From assembly GCA_033809415.1 (NCBI GenBank), contig JAPXLT010000114.1, forward strand, positions 1-13,575: 13,575 nt of DNA, written 5' to 3'. The position numbers and the translations under genes were made by a program. Source of the stretch: JAQVUB01 sp033809415. Its GTDB lineage: Bacteria > Verrucomicrobiota > Lentisphaeria > Oligosphaerales > Oligosphaeraceae. This document shows, in pieces, positions 5,377 through 12,203 of this stretch (within the stretch, counting starts at the first letter, position 1; each line of letters opens with the position of its first letter). Under the pieces are notes generated by a model that was not told the DNA's origin, made no database searches, and worked only from the letters and a program-made list of their open reading frames with translations.

Positions 5377-6567
5377 ATGAACACAAATTCCGAACATCCT
5401 CTTTTTCTTGATTTAGCCTATAGCCAATGCAACAAGCATGGTGAAAACATCTGTGGGGATGCCTTCCGTTTTGAAAAGAGCGACAATGACGGGCGTGTGG
5501 TGGCGGTTCTTTCCGACGGTCTAGGCAGCGGTGTCAAGGCAAACATTCTTGCATCGATGACTGCCACGATGGCGATGAAGTTCGCCGCGCAGCCCAACTA
5601 CAGCATTCTGCATGCTGCGGAGATCATGATGAGTGCCCTGCCTATCTGCCAGGTGCGCAAAATCAGCTACGCCACTTTCACCATCCTGAACGCCTGGCCG
5701 GACTTCTCGATCCGCATCGTCGAAATGGGCAACCCCCCGTTTCTACTGTTCCGGCAAGGCAAACAAATCAAAATTCCCTTTGAACGGCTCGAATCCGAAC
5801 AATGGGACAACCGGAAAATGAAAATTTACCATTTTACGGCGCAGAGCGAAGACCGCATCATCTTCTTCTCCGATGGCATCAGCCAAGCTGCCATCGGCTC
5901 GCCCAAATGGCCGCTTGGCTGGCGCGAGTCCGGCTGCGCCGCATTCGTCAACGAAATCCTCGGCGCAGCCCCGTCCATCTCCTCTCACGAACTCTGCAAT
6001 GCCGTTGTCAAGGAAGCCCGCCGCAAAGAGCCGCAGCGCATCAATAAGGACGACATGACCTGCGCCTCCCTTTACTTCCGCCACCCGCGAAAAATGCTCA
6101 TCTTCACCGGTCCTCCGTATGACCGCCAGCATGATGCCGAGTGCGCCAAGATCATTGACACCTTCGACGGCGAAAAAGCGGTCTGTGGCGGCACCTCGGC
6201 GGAAATTATCGCCCGGGAGCTGAACCGGGAACTGAAAATGGACCTGGGTAGTATCTCCTCCGAGATGCCGCCGATGTCGACGATGCCGGGCGTTGATCTG
6301 GTTACGGAGGGCATTTTCACGCTGACCAAAGCAGCGGGGTACCTGGAAAAAGCCGACGCCTTCATGCCTCGCAATCCGGCCGGCATGCTGGCCGAAATGA
6401 TGCGCCGCAATGACTTGATTTACTTTCTCGTAGGCACCCGCATCAATGAAGCGCACCAGGATCCGAACCTGCCCCAGGAACTGGAATTGCGCCGCAACAT
6501 CGTGCAGCGCATCGCCGGCATCCTGAAAAACCAATTTTTGAAAAAGGTCGATATCAAATACGTCTGA
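5377..6567 (+). CDS. SpoIIE/PP2C-type serine phosphatase linked to hydrogenases
   Basis: 396 aa, soluble, no membrane segment. Residues about 10-236 form a SpoIIE-like PP2C domain. Acidic metal-binding positions are visible as D28 (CGDAF), D47-G48 (SDGLGSG), D166-G167 (FSDGISQA) and D225/D226 (DDMTC). It should remove phosphate from serine or threonine of a partner protein. Residues about 237-396 form a second domain of unknown function with CGGTSAEIIARELNREL and MPGVDLVTEGIFTL stretches. No anti-anti-sigma factor, kinase or obvious substrate is encoded in the window. Its place between the putative H2 sensor HydS and HydCBA suggests that it relays the HydS signal; such neighbours are known for this hydrogenase class, but the mechanism here is inference. 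Start ATG 5377 has only AGG at 5369-5371 as a ribosome site. The gene is separated from hydS by 290 nt of repeat and leader DNA and from hydC by 55 nt. Confidence 0.88.
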   Translation: MNTNSEHPLFLDLAYSQCNKHGENICGDAFRFEKSDNDGRVVAVLSDGLGSGVKANILASMTATMAMKFAAQPNYSILHAAEIMMSALPICQVRKISYATFTILNAWPDFSIRIVEMGNPPFLLFRQGKQIKIPFERLESEQWDNRKMKIYHFTAQSEDRIIFFSDGISQAAIGSPKWPLGWRESGCAAFVNEILGAAPSISSHELCNAVVKEARRKEPQRINKDDMTCASLYFRHPRKMLIFTGPPYDRQHDAECAKIIDTFDGEKAVCGGTSAEIIARELNRELKMDLGSISSEMPPMSTMPGVDLVTEGIFTLTKAAGYLEKADAFMPRNPAGMLAEMMRRNDLIYFLVGTRINEAHQDPNLPQELELRRNIVQRIAGILKNQFLKKVDIKYV

Positions 6568-6622
6568 AGGCAACGCAAAGTTTTTTGCGCTGCTGTTTCT
6601 GTTAACATCATGGAGGAAAGAC

Positions 6623-7144
6623 ATGCAGGAAAGTGTTGAAAAAACGAAGGCGATGGTACAGCATCTGGCTGCCGTCAATGCCATTCTGGAAAAAAACGAG
6701 TATGATCCCGGGAAGCTGATTCCCATTCTTCAGGAAACGCAGGAAGTATACAAGTACCTGCCGCGGGACGTGATCAGCTATCTTGCCACCTCGCTTGACA
6801 TGCCGGTTGCCCACGTCTACGGCGTGGCCACCTTCTACGCACACTTTTCGCTCGAACCGAAAGGCAAGCATATCATCCGCATCTGCGACGGCACCGCCTG
6901 CCATGTCAAGAAATCGACGGGCATCCAGCAGCACCTTTACAAACGCCTCGGACTCGGTGATGACAAACGCACCACCGACGACCTGCTCTTCACCCTCGAG
7001 ATGGTCAGTTGCCTGGGTGCCTGCGGACTTGCGCCGGTCGTCGTCATCGACGAGGAAGTCCATGGCCAGGTCACCCCGGCAATGATTGACGATATCCTTG
7101 ATCAGATTATCGCTGCAGAAAAAAGCGCCAAAGGAGAAGAATAA
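6623..7144 (+). CDS. hydC: NADH-linked [FeFe]-hydrogenase subunit HydC (NuoE-like)
   Basis: 173-aa small subunit of the trimeric electron-bifurcating [FeFe]-hydrogenase, homologous to NuoE of complex I. A helical N-terminal part (about 1-80, with LPRDVISYLA and HVYGVATFYAHF) is followed by the thioredoxin-like domain. The four [2Fe-2S] ligands are C88 and C93 (CDGTAC) and C130 and C134 (CLGAC). It sits next to the HydB flavin site and shuttles electrons. GGAGG at 6612-6616 lies 6 nt before the ATG. The stop overlaps the hydB start by one base (TAATG), so the two are translationally coupled, and the gene order hydC-hydB-hydA is the one known from Thermotoga. A short hairpin CGCAAA/TTTGCG (6574-6589) and the palindrome TGTTAACA (6600-6607) lie in the 55-nt leader. 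Confidence 0.95.
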   Translation: MQESVEKTKAMVQHLAAVNAILEKNEYDPGKLIPILQETQEVYKYLPRDVISYLATSLDMPVAHVYGVATFYAHFSLEPKGKHIIRICDGTACHVKKSTGIQQHLYKRLGLGDDKRTTDDLLFTLEMVSCLGACGLAPVVVIDEEVHGQVTPAMIDDILDQIIAAEKSAKGEE

Positions 7145-9054
7145 TGACGACCAGCATTCCTACCAAAACCCCTGACTTGGAACAGATAGCGGCTCACTAT
7201 CAGCACCAGGCCGCACAGTTGAAAAGACGCGTCATCATCTGCGGCGGCACGGGCTGCATCGCCAATGGGGCGATGAAAGTCCGCGATGCCATTTGCGCCG
7301 AAATGGAAAAAATCGGCCAGAAAGCGGTCATTGATCTGCTGGAGCATGAAGACCACAGTGGCGAGACCTACTTCTCGAAGAGCGGTTGCCAAGGCTTCTG
7401 CCAGGTAGGCCCCATTATGCGCATCGAGCCGGAAGGCATCTTCTACTGCCATGTCAAGCCCGAAGACGCCGCCGAAATCGTCAACGTCACCCTGAAAACC
7501 GGCGAAATCATCGACCGCCTGGTCTATGTCGATCCGGTCAGCAAAAAGCACTGCCGCCATGAAGACGAAATCGCCTTCTACACCCGTCAAAGCCGGGTTG
7601 TTTTGCAAAACTGCCTGATCGAACCGGATAACATCGAAGAATACATCTACAAAAAAGGCTATCTGGCCGCCCGCAAAGCACTCACGGAAATGAGCGCGGA
7701 ACAAGTCTGCCAGACAGTCATTGACGCCGGTCTGCGTGGACGCGGCGGCGGCGGCTTCCCGACCGGCTTGAAATGGAAATTCACGCTTGCCTCGAAGGGG
7801 GACAAGAAATACGTCATCTGCAACGGCGACGAAGGCGACCCCGGCGCTTTCATGGATCGTTCGGTCATGGAAGGCAACCCGCATGCCGTGCTCGAAGGCA
7901 TGCTGATCGCCGGCAAAGCTGTCGGCGCGGACGAGGGCGTCGTCTACGTGCGCACTGAATACCCTTTGGCAGTGAAACGCATGCGCGGCGCCATCCAAGA
8001 CGCCGAAGAACGTGGCCTGCTCGGCGACAATTTGTTCCAGAGCGGATTCAACTTTCACATTCGGGTCATCGAAGGCGCCGGTGCCTTCGTCTGCGGCGAG
8101 GAAACCGCGCTGATGGCCTCCATCGAAGGCAAGCGCGGCATGCCCAGCCCGAAGCCGCCGTTCCCGGCTGAACGTGGACTGTACGGCAAGCCCACGGTCA
8201 TCAACAACGTCGAAACCCTCGCGTCAGTTCCTTATATCATCCGCGAGGGCGTGGCGGTCTACCGTTCTGTCGGCACCAAAAAATCACCGGGCACGAAGAC
8301 CTTTGCGCTGACTGGCCACGTCGCCAACACCGGCCTGATCGAGGTACCCTTCGGCACCACTCTCCGCGAAATCGTCTACAATATCGGTGGCGGTGTCACC
8401 GACAATGCCGGACAGGTCACCGGTGAAGACTTCAAAGCCGTACAGATCGGCGGCCCCTCCGGCGGCTGTTTGACCCCGGAGCTGCTCGATCTGCCGTTGG
8501 ATTTTGATTCCCTGAAAGATGCCGGCGCCATGGTTGGCTCGGGAGGTCTGGTGGTGATGAACAAACAGACCTGCATGGTCAGCATTGCGCGTTTCTTCAT
8601 GCAGTTCACGCAAAATGAATCCTGCGGCAAATGCGTTCCCTGCCGCGAAGGCACCAAACAGATGCTGGCTCTGCTGGATGACATCATCAACGGACGCGCC
8701 AACGAAGATACCCTCGAACTGCTCGAGCAGACCGCCAAAGCCGTCCAGCTAGGTTCCCTCTGCGGACTGGGGAAAACCGCCCCGAACCCCGTCCTGTCAA
8801 CATTGCACAATTTCCGCGAAGAATATGAAGCGCATGTTTACCGGAAGGTCTGTCCGACCGGCGAATGCAAGGCGCTGGCCCGTCCTGAAATCGATGCTGC
8901 ACTCTGCAAGGGTTGCACGGCCTGCGTCCGCAAATGCCCGGTTGGCGCGATCAGCGGAAAACTCAAGGAAGCGCATGTCATTGATGCCGACAAATGCATC
9001 AAATGCGGTGCCTGCAAAGCCGTCTGCCGTTTCAATGCAATTACTGGAATCTAA
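7144..9054 (+). CDS. hydB: NADH-linked [FeFe]-hydrogenase flavoprotein subunit HydB (NuoF-like)
   Basis: 636-aa subunit that binds FMN and NAD(H); in this family it is the likely site where electrons are split between NADH and ferredoxin. Order: thioredoxin-like [2Fe-2S] domain with C33, C38, C82 and C86; NuoF core with the glycine-rich GLRGRGGGGFPTGLKW (about 196-211), CNGDEGDPGAF (226-236) and GAGAFVCGEETALMASIEG (311-329); an SLBB-like segment (about 385-440); the [4Fe-4S] site C494, C497, C500 (ESCGKCVPC) and C540; and a C-terminal two-[4Fe-4S] ferredoxin domain with C588, C591, C594, C598 and C618, C621, C624, C628. All expected ligands are present. The extra ferredoxin tail separates it from true NuoF and matches trimeric HydB. 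GGAG at 7133-7136 serves the start, which overlaps the hydC stop. Whether it uses NADH or NADPH cannot be settled here; NADH is usual. Confidence 0.96.
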   Translation: MTTSIPTKTPDLEQIAAHYQHQAAQLKRRVIICGGTGCIANGAMKVRDAICAEMEKIGQKAVIDLLEHEDHSGETYFSKSGCQGFCQVGPIMRIEPEGIFYCHVKPEDAAEIVNVTLKTGEIIDRLVYVDPVSKKHCRHEDEIAFYTRQSRVVLQNCLIEPDNIEEYIYKKGYLAARKALTEMSAEQVCQTVIDAGLRGRGGGGFPTGLKWKFTLASKGDKKYVICNGDEGDPGAFMDRSVMEGNPHAVLEGMLIAGKAVGADEGVVYVRTEYPLAVKRMRGAIQDAEERGLLGDNLFQSGFNFHIRVIEGAGAFVCGEETALMASIEGKRGMPSPKPPFPAERGLYGKPTVINNVETLASVPYIIREGVAVYRSVGTKKSPGTKTFALTGHVANTGLIEVPFGTTLREIVYNIGGGVTDNAGQVTGEDFKAVQIGGPSGGCLTPELLDLPLDFDSLKDAGAMVGSGGLVVMNKQTCMVSIARFFMQFTQNESCGKCVPCREGTKQMLALLDDIINGRANEDTLELLEQTAKAVQLGSLCGLGKTAPNPVLSTLHNFREEYEAHVYRKVCPTGECKALARPEIDAALCKGCTACVRKCPVGAISGKLKEAHVIDADKCIKCGACKAVCRFNAITGI

Positions 9055-9075
9055 GTAACAAAAGGGAAATATACC

Positions 9076-11145
9076 ATGTCTGATACAGCAATTAAAAAGC
9101 TGACCGTCAACGGGCGGGAAGTTACCTTCAGCGACGAGCGCAACCTGCTCGAAGTCATCCGCAAGGCCGGCATTGACATACCGACCTTCTGCTACCATTC
9201 CGAATTGAGCATCTACGGTGCCTGCCGCCTCTGCCTGGTGGATGTCGAGGGCAAAGGAGTCATGGCCTCCTGCTCGACGCTGCCCGCGCCCGGCATGGTC
9301 ATCCAGACCGATACCAAGGAAATCCGCAATATGCGCAAGATCAACCTGGAGCTGCTGCTGGCCAACCATAACCGGGAATGCCCCACTTGCACTCGCAGCG
9401 CGACTTGCGCACTGCAAGCAATCGCACACCGCCTCGGCGTGGAAACTGTGCGCTTCAAAGCCCCGCGCAAGGAAGAACCCATTGACGACAGCTCGCCATC
9501 CCTGGTGCGCGACCCGAACAAGTGCGTGCTCTGCGGCGATTGCGTGCGGGTCTGCTCGGAAATTCAGGGAATCGGGGCAATCGATTTCGCCTTCCGTGGC
9601 TCGAATGCCAAAATCGCTCCCGCTTTTGACGCCAGTCTTGGCGAGGTCGAATGCGTCAACTGTGGACAATGCGCAGCTGTCTGCCCGACTGGTGCCCTGA
9701 CTCCCAAGCAGGACAGTTCCAAAGTCTGGGAAGCTCTCTATGACCGCAGCAAGACCGTGGTTGTGCAAGTGGCTCCGGCTGTGCGGGTCGCCCTCGGGGA
9801 ATATTTTGGCGCACAGCCTGGCGAGAATGTCGCCGGCAAACTGGTGGCAGCTCTGAAGCTGATGGGCTTCAAACACGTCTACGATACCAGCTTCACTGCC
9901 GATATGACGATTTTTGAAGAAGCCACAGAGCTGCTTGAGCGTATCCAGGGCGGCGGGGAGTTGCCGATGTTCACCAGCTGCTGCCCGGCTTGGGTCAAAT
10001 ATGTGGAAATTTACTTTCCGGAGCTTTTGCCGAATGTCTCGAGCTGCCGCTCGCCCCAGGCGATGTTCGGTGCGGTCGCTAAGAAGGTGCTTCCGGAGCA
10101 GCTTGGCTGCCGTCGTGAAGACCTGGTGGTCGTCTCGATCATGCCGTGCACTGCCAAGAAGTTCGAGGCAAAATTGCCGAAATTCAGCGTTGACGGCAAG
10201 CCTGAAGTCGATATCGTCATTACTACCAGTGAAGTGCAGCGCATGATCAACTCACTGGGCATACAATTGCAGGAACTCGAACCGGAAGCTTTTGATATGC
10301 CAATGGGATTCGCCACCGGCGGCGGCGTCATCTTCGGCGCCTCGGGAGGGGTCATGGAAGCCGCCCTGCGCTATGTTGCCGAAAAACTCGATAAAAAGCC
10401 GCTCGAGAAAGTCGACTTCAAGCAGGTTCGCGGCATGAAGCATCTCAAGGAAGCCACGCTCGAACTTGCCGGCAAGGAAATCCGAGTCGCCGTTGTGCAC
10501 GGCCTGGCCAATACTAAAAAGCTGCTTCAAGACATCAAGGCCGGCAAAGCAAAATATCATTTCATCGAGGTGATGGCCTGCCCCGGCGGCTGCATCTCCG
10601 GGGGTGGTCAACCCTGGGGCGCCACCGACCGCATCCGGATTCAGCGCCAGCAGGGTCTTTACAATACCGACAAGGCGCACCAGGTGCAGAAGCCTCAGGA
10701 CAACTGGCTGGTGCAGCGCTGCTACGAGGATCACATCGGCGGCAAGCCCGGCTCGCACGAGGCGCATCATCTGCTGCATACCGAATACCGGAACCGCAGC
10801 CAGATCTTTGACGCAAAACTGCCAATCATGCGCGGCACCGAAAGCAACCGACTGCCGATCACCGTGACCATTTGCGCCAAACAGGAAAACTGCCCCGGTC
10901 AGCTGCTGCTGGGAATGATCAGCGACTACGTCAAAAACAAGCAGTATACGCCTTGGGTGGATATGGACGCAGCCTTCTCTTCACGACCGGCTCAAGATGG
11001 CACCATCTGCGTTACCGTCGGTGATCAGATTGTCGAACGAACCCGCTTCCACAATGCCATGAACACCCTCGAACAACTGCAAAATCAGGCCGCCTTTAAA
11101 AATATCACCGAGGCCATCGACAAGGGACTCGCGCAAATACGATAA
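9076..11145 (+). CDS. hydA: Catalytic [FeFe]-hydrogenase subunit HydA of the trimeric enzyme
   Basis: 689-aa subunit that makes or consumes H2 (2H+ + 2e- = H2). Order: plant-type [2Fe-2S] domain (C39, C50, C53, C66); His-ligated [4Fe-4S] (H98, C102, C105, C111); two [4Fe-4S] (C150, C153, C156, C160; C193, C196, C199, C203); H-cluster domain with TSCCPAW (proton-relay C302, ligand C303), MPCTAKK (ligand C358) and EVMACPGGCISGGGQP (ligands C502, C506); small-subunit-like segment (about 540-580). All catalytic residues are intact, unlike HydS. Residues about 590-689 are a further domain. It aligns with thioredoxin-like [2Fe-2S] proteins, including the 81-aa ferredoxin in this window, but keeps only C600 and C606; the second pair is replaced by S635 and A639. 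It should therefore be unable to bind the usual cluster. The hydB gap is 21 nt; AAGGGA (9062-9067) is a modest ribosome site. The operon ends here. Maturases HydEFG are not in the window. Confidence 0.97.
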   Translation: MSDTAIKKLTVNGREVTFSDERNLLEVIRKAGIDIPTFCYHSELSIYGACRLCLVDVEGKGVMASCSTLPAPGMVIQTDTKEIRNMRKINLELLLANHNRECPTCTRSATCALQAIAHRLGVETVRFKAPRKEEPIDDSSPSLVRDPNKCVLCGDCVRVCSEIQGIGAIDFAFRGSNAKIAPAFDASLGEVECVNCGQCAAVCPTGALTPKQDSSKVWEALYDRSKTVVVQVAPAVRVALGEYFGAQPGENVAGKLVAALKLMGFKHVYDTSFTADMTIFEEATELLERIQGGGELPMFTSCCPAWVKYVEIYFPELLPNVSSCRSPQAMFGAVAKKVLPEQLGCRREDLVVVSIMPCTAKKFEAKLPKFSVDGKPEVDIVITTSEVQRMINSLGIQLQELEPEAFDMPMGFATGGGVIFGASGGVMEAALRYVAEKLDKKPLEKVDFKQVRGMKHLKEATLELAGKEIRVAVVHGLANTKKLLQDIKAGKAKYHFIEVMACPGGCISGGGQPWGATDRIRIQRQQGLYNTDKAHQVQKPQDNWLVQRCYEDHIGGKPGSHEAHHLLHTEYRNRSQIFDAKLPIMRGTESNRLPITVTICAKQENCPGQLLLGMISDYVKNKQYTPWVDMDAAFSSRPAQDGTICVTVGDQIVERTRFHNAMNTLEQLQNQAAFKNITEAIDKGLAQIR

Positions 11146-11155
11146 TAGCTTCCCC

Positions 11156-11207
11156 AGGCTGCCGGAAGTGGTTTTTCCTCCAGGACTGCTTCCGGCAGCC
11201 TTTTTTT
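11156..11207 (+). terminator. Intrinsic terminator of the hydrogenase operon
   Basis: AGGCTGCCGGAAG (11156-11168) and CTTCCGGCAGCCT (11189-11201) form a perfect 13-bp stem with a 20-nt loop, followed by seven T (11201-11207). It begins 11 nt after the hydA stop. The other strand has no T tract, so it acts only on the plus strand and does not serve rex. Confidence 0.9.
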
Positions 11208-11245
11208 AACCACGAACCACACGAACAGGCACGAAAATTTTTTAT
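11208..11245 (-). repeat. Dispersed intergenic repeat, copy 2 (inverted)
   Basis: Read on the minus strand the core (from 11227 down to about 11203) is TTCGTGTGGTTCGTGG followed by TTAAAAAA, which matches TTCGTGTGGTTTCGTTG followed by TTAAAAG at 5341-5364 with few changes. Both copies are flanked by CACGAAA-like words and a short A/T run. The repeat starts at the terminator T tract. It does not look like an insertion sequence: no long ends or transposase are present. Confidence 0.5.
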
Positions 11246-11325
11246 AGGGTTGTTGCTTTGACAAATGAGCTTGCAAGCGGAATTTCGGTCTGGTTTGTTT
11301 TTCCTCCGATTACTTGGTCGCTGCC

Positions 11326-11442
11326 CCCTGCACCCGCACCCTACCCCCTGCCCCCTGTCCCCTGCACCCTGTCCCCTGCACCCTGCACCCTGCACCCTGC
11401 ACCCCGCACCCCGCACCACGCACCACGCACCCTGCACCCTAT
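11326..11442. repeat. Degenerate 7-bp tandem repeat next to the rex stop
   Basis: About 16 units of consensus CCCTGCA, with variants CCCTGTC, CCCTGCC, CCCCGCA, CCACGCA and one 6-bp unit, run up to the rex stop codon at 11443 without a gap. On the rex coding strand the units read TGCAGGG, with runs of three or more G about every 7 nt, so the strand, and rex mRNA if transcribed through, fits the pattern of G-quadruplex sequences. Open frames across it are by-products of its composition. It fills the space between the converging hyd operon and rex. Confidence 0.92.
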
Positions 11443-12099
11443 CTATTCAATCTTCTGATATATGCCGGCTTTGTCATTCTTCATTTTCACGGTCAACGTA
11501 GCCAGCCCCCCAGCGATCACTTCACGCTGAACGATAACCCCATTCGGCACCTTCAGGGTAATATTGGAAAAATTCCAGATGTACTTAATGCCGGCGGCCA
11601 CTGCCTGATCAGCAACTTCCTGGGCATGCAGCGTCGGCACACAGATAATCGCTATATCCGGCGGTGAATAACTCAGGCGTTGCCCGATCGTTGCAATATC
11701 ATAGACTTCGTGACCGCGGATCATCCGACCGATCTTCTCCGGATCACTGTCAAAAACCGATTCGATATGCAGGCCATAGACTTGGAATTCATCATAGCCC
11801 AAAATCGCAGACCCCAGCGCCCCTACTCCCAGCAATGTTGCAGTGATGCGTCCGCTCCAGCCTAGATAATCCCTGATATAGGCGATCAGATCGTTGATCT
11901 CATAACCAATCCGGCGGCGCCCCTTTATCCCGGTCAACGCAATGTCTTTGCGAACCACAATCAACTCGATGCCCATGTACTCGGCAAGCTCTGTCGTCGA
12001 AACATGACTTCGACCTTCCATCCGCATCCGCAACAACTTGTGCAAATAGGACGGCATGCGACGGATCGTCGGCGAATTCTGTACTTTTACACGACCCAT
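11443..12099 (-). CDS. rex: Redox-sensing transcriptional repressor Rex
   Basis: 218-aa repressor that binds DNA when NADH/NAD+ is low and leaves it when NADH binds. Residues about 8-85 form the winged-helix domain, with TIRRMPSYLHKLLRM, VSTTELAEYMGI, VRKDIALTGIKGRRRIGY and a DYLGW segment. Residues about 88-205 form the Rossmann NAD(H) domain with GVGALGSAIL (GxGxxG) and the typical FDSDPEKIG. A C-terminal helix domain-swaps in family dimers. Length and motifs fit full Rex. GGAG lies upstream of the ATG at 12099, and a promoter is seen at 12141-12168. The best operator candidate in the window is at 259-280 before adhE. It converges on hydA and its stop touches the heptamer array. Its known targets elsewhere (adhE, hydrogenases) are the neighbours here. 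Confidence 0.96.
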   Translation of the reverse strand: MGRVKVQNSPTIRRMPSYLHKLLRMRMEGRSHVSTTELAEYMGIELIVVRKDIALTGIKGRRRIGYEINDLIAYIRDYLGWSGRITATLLGVGALGSAILGYDEFQVYGLHIESVFDSDPEKIGRMIRGHEVYDIATIGQRLSYSPPDIAIICVPTLHAQEVADQAVAAGIKYIWNFSNITLKVPNGVIVQREVIAGGLATLTVKMKNDKAGIYQKIE

Positions 12100-12140
12100 G
12101 AATCAACTCCCATACAACCCTAACCAGATACCTTGATAAC

Positions 12141-12168
12141 AGAATACACCCTCAAAAAGTTTCGTCAA
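12141..12168 (-). promoter_or_regulatory. Candidate promoter of rex
   Basis: On the minus strand, TTGACG (12168-12163) and TATTCT (12146-12141) are 16 bp apart. They match the -35 and -10 consensus at five and four of six positions. The leader to the ATG at 12099 would be about 35 nt and contains GGAGTT (12110-12105). GTTATCAA directly follows the -10 box and resembles one half of the adhE dyad, but the other half is poor. This would let rex be transcribed separately from the TPR gene upstream. Confidence 0.5.
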
Positions 12169-12203
12169 GCGATAAAACAAAAAACATCCCGGAAGCCAAC
12201 AAA

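Noticed and set aside
6574..6589. Hairpin CGCAAA/TTTGCG as a terminator between the phosphatase and hydC
   Set aside because: Only 6 bp, T tract is within the stem rather than after it, and the hydC ribosome site follows closely; the genes look co-transcribed.
7102..8058. 318-aa minus-strand frame opposite hydB
   Set aside because: Antisense shadow of a conserved NuoF-like gene with all cofactor motifs on the plus strand.
11105..11667. Several proline/cysteine-rich or glycine-rich frames over the heptamer array
   Set aside because: They are low-complexity products of the array and of antisense rex sequence, without starts supported by ribosome sites.
12134..12151. Rex autoregulatory site in the rex promoter
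   Set aside because: Only one half (GTTATCAA) resembles the adhE dyad; the other half does not match, so the evidence is too weak for a feature.
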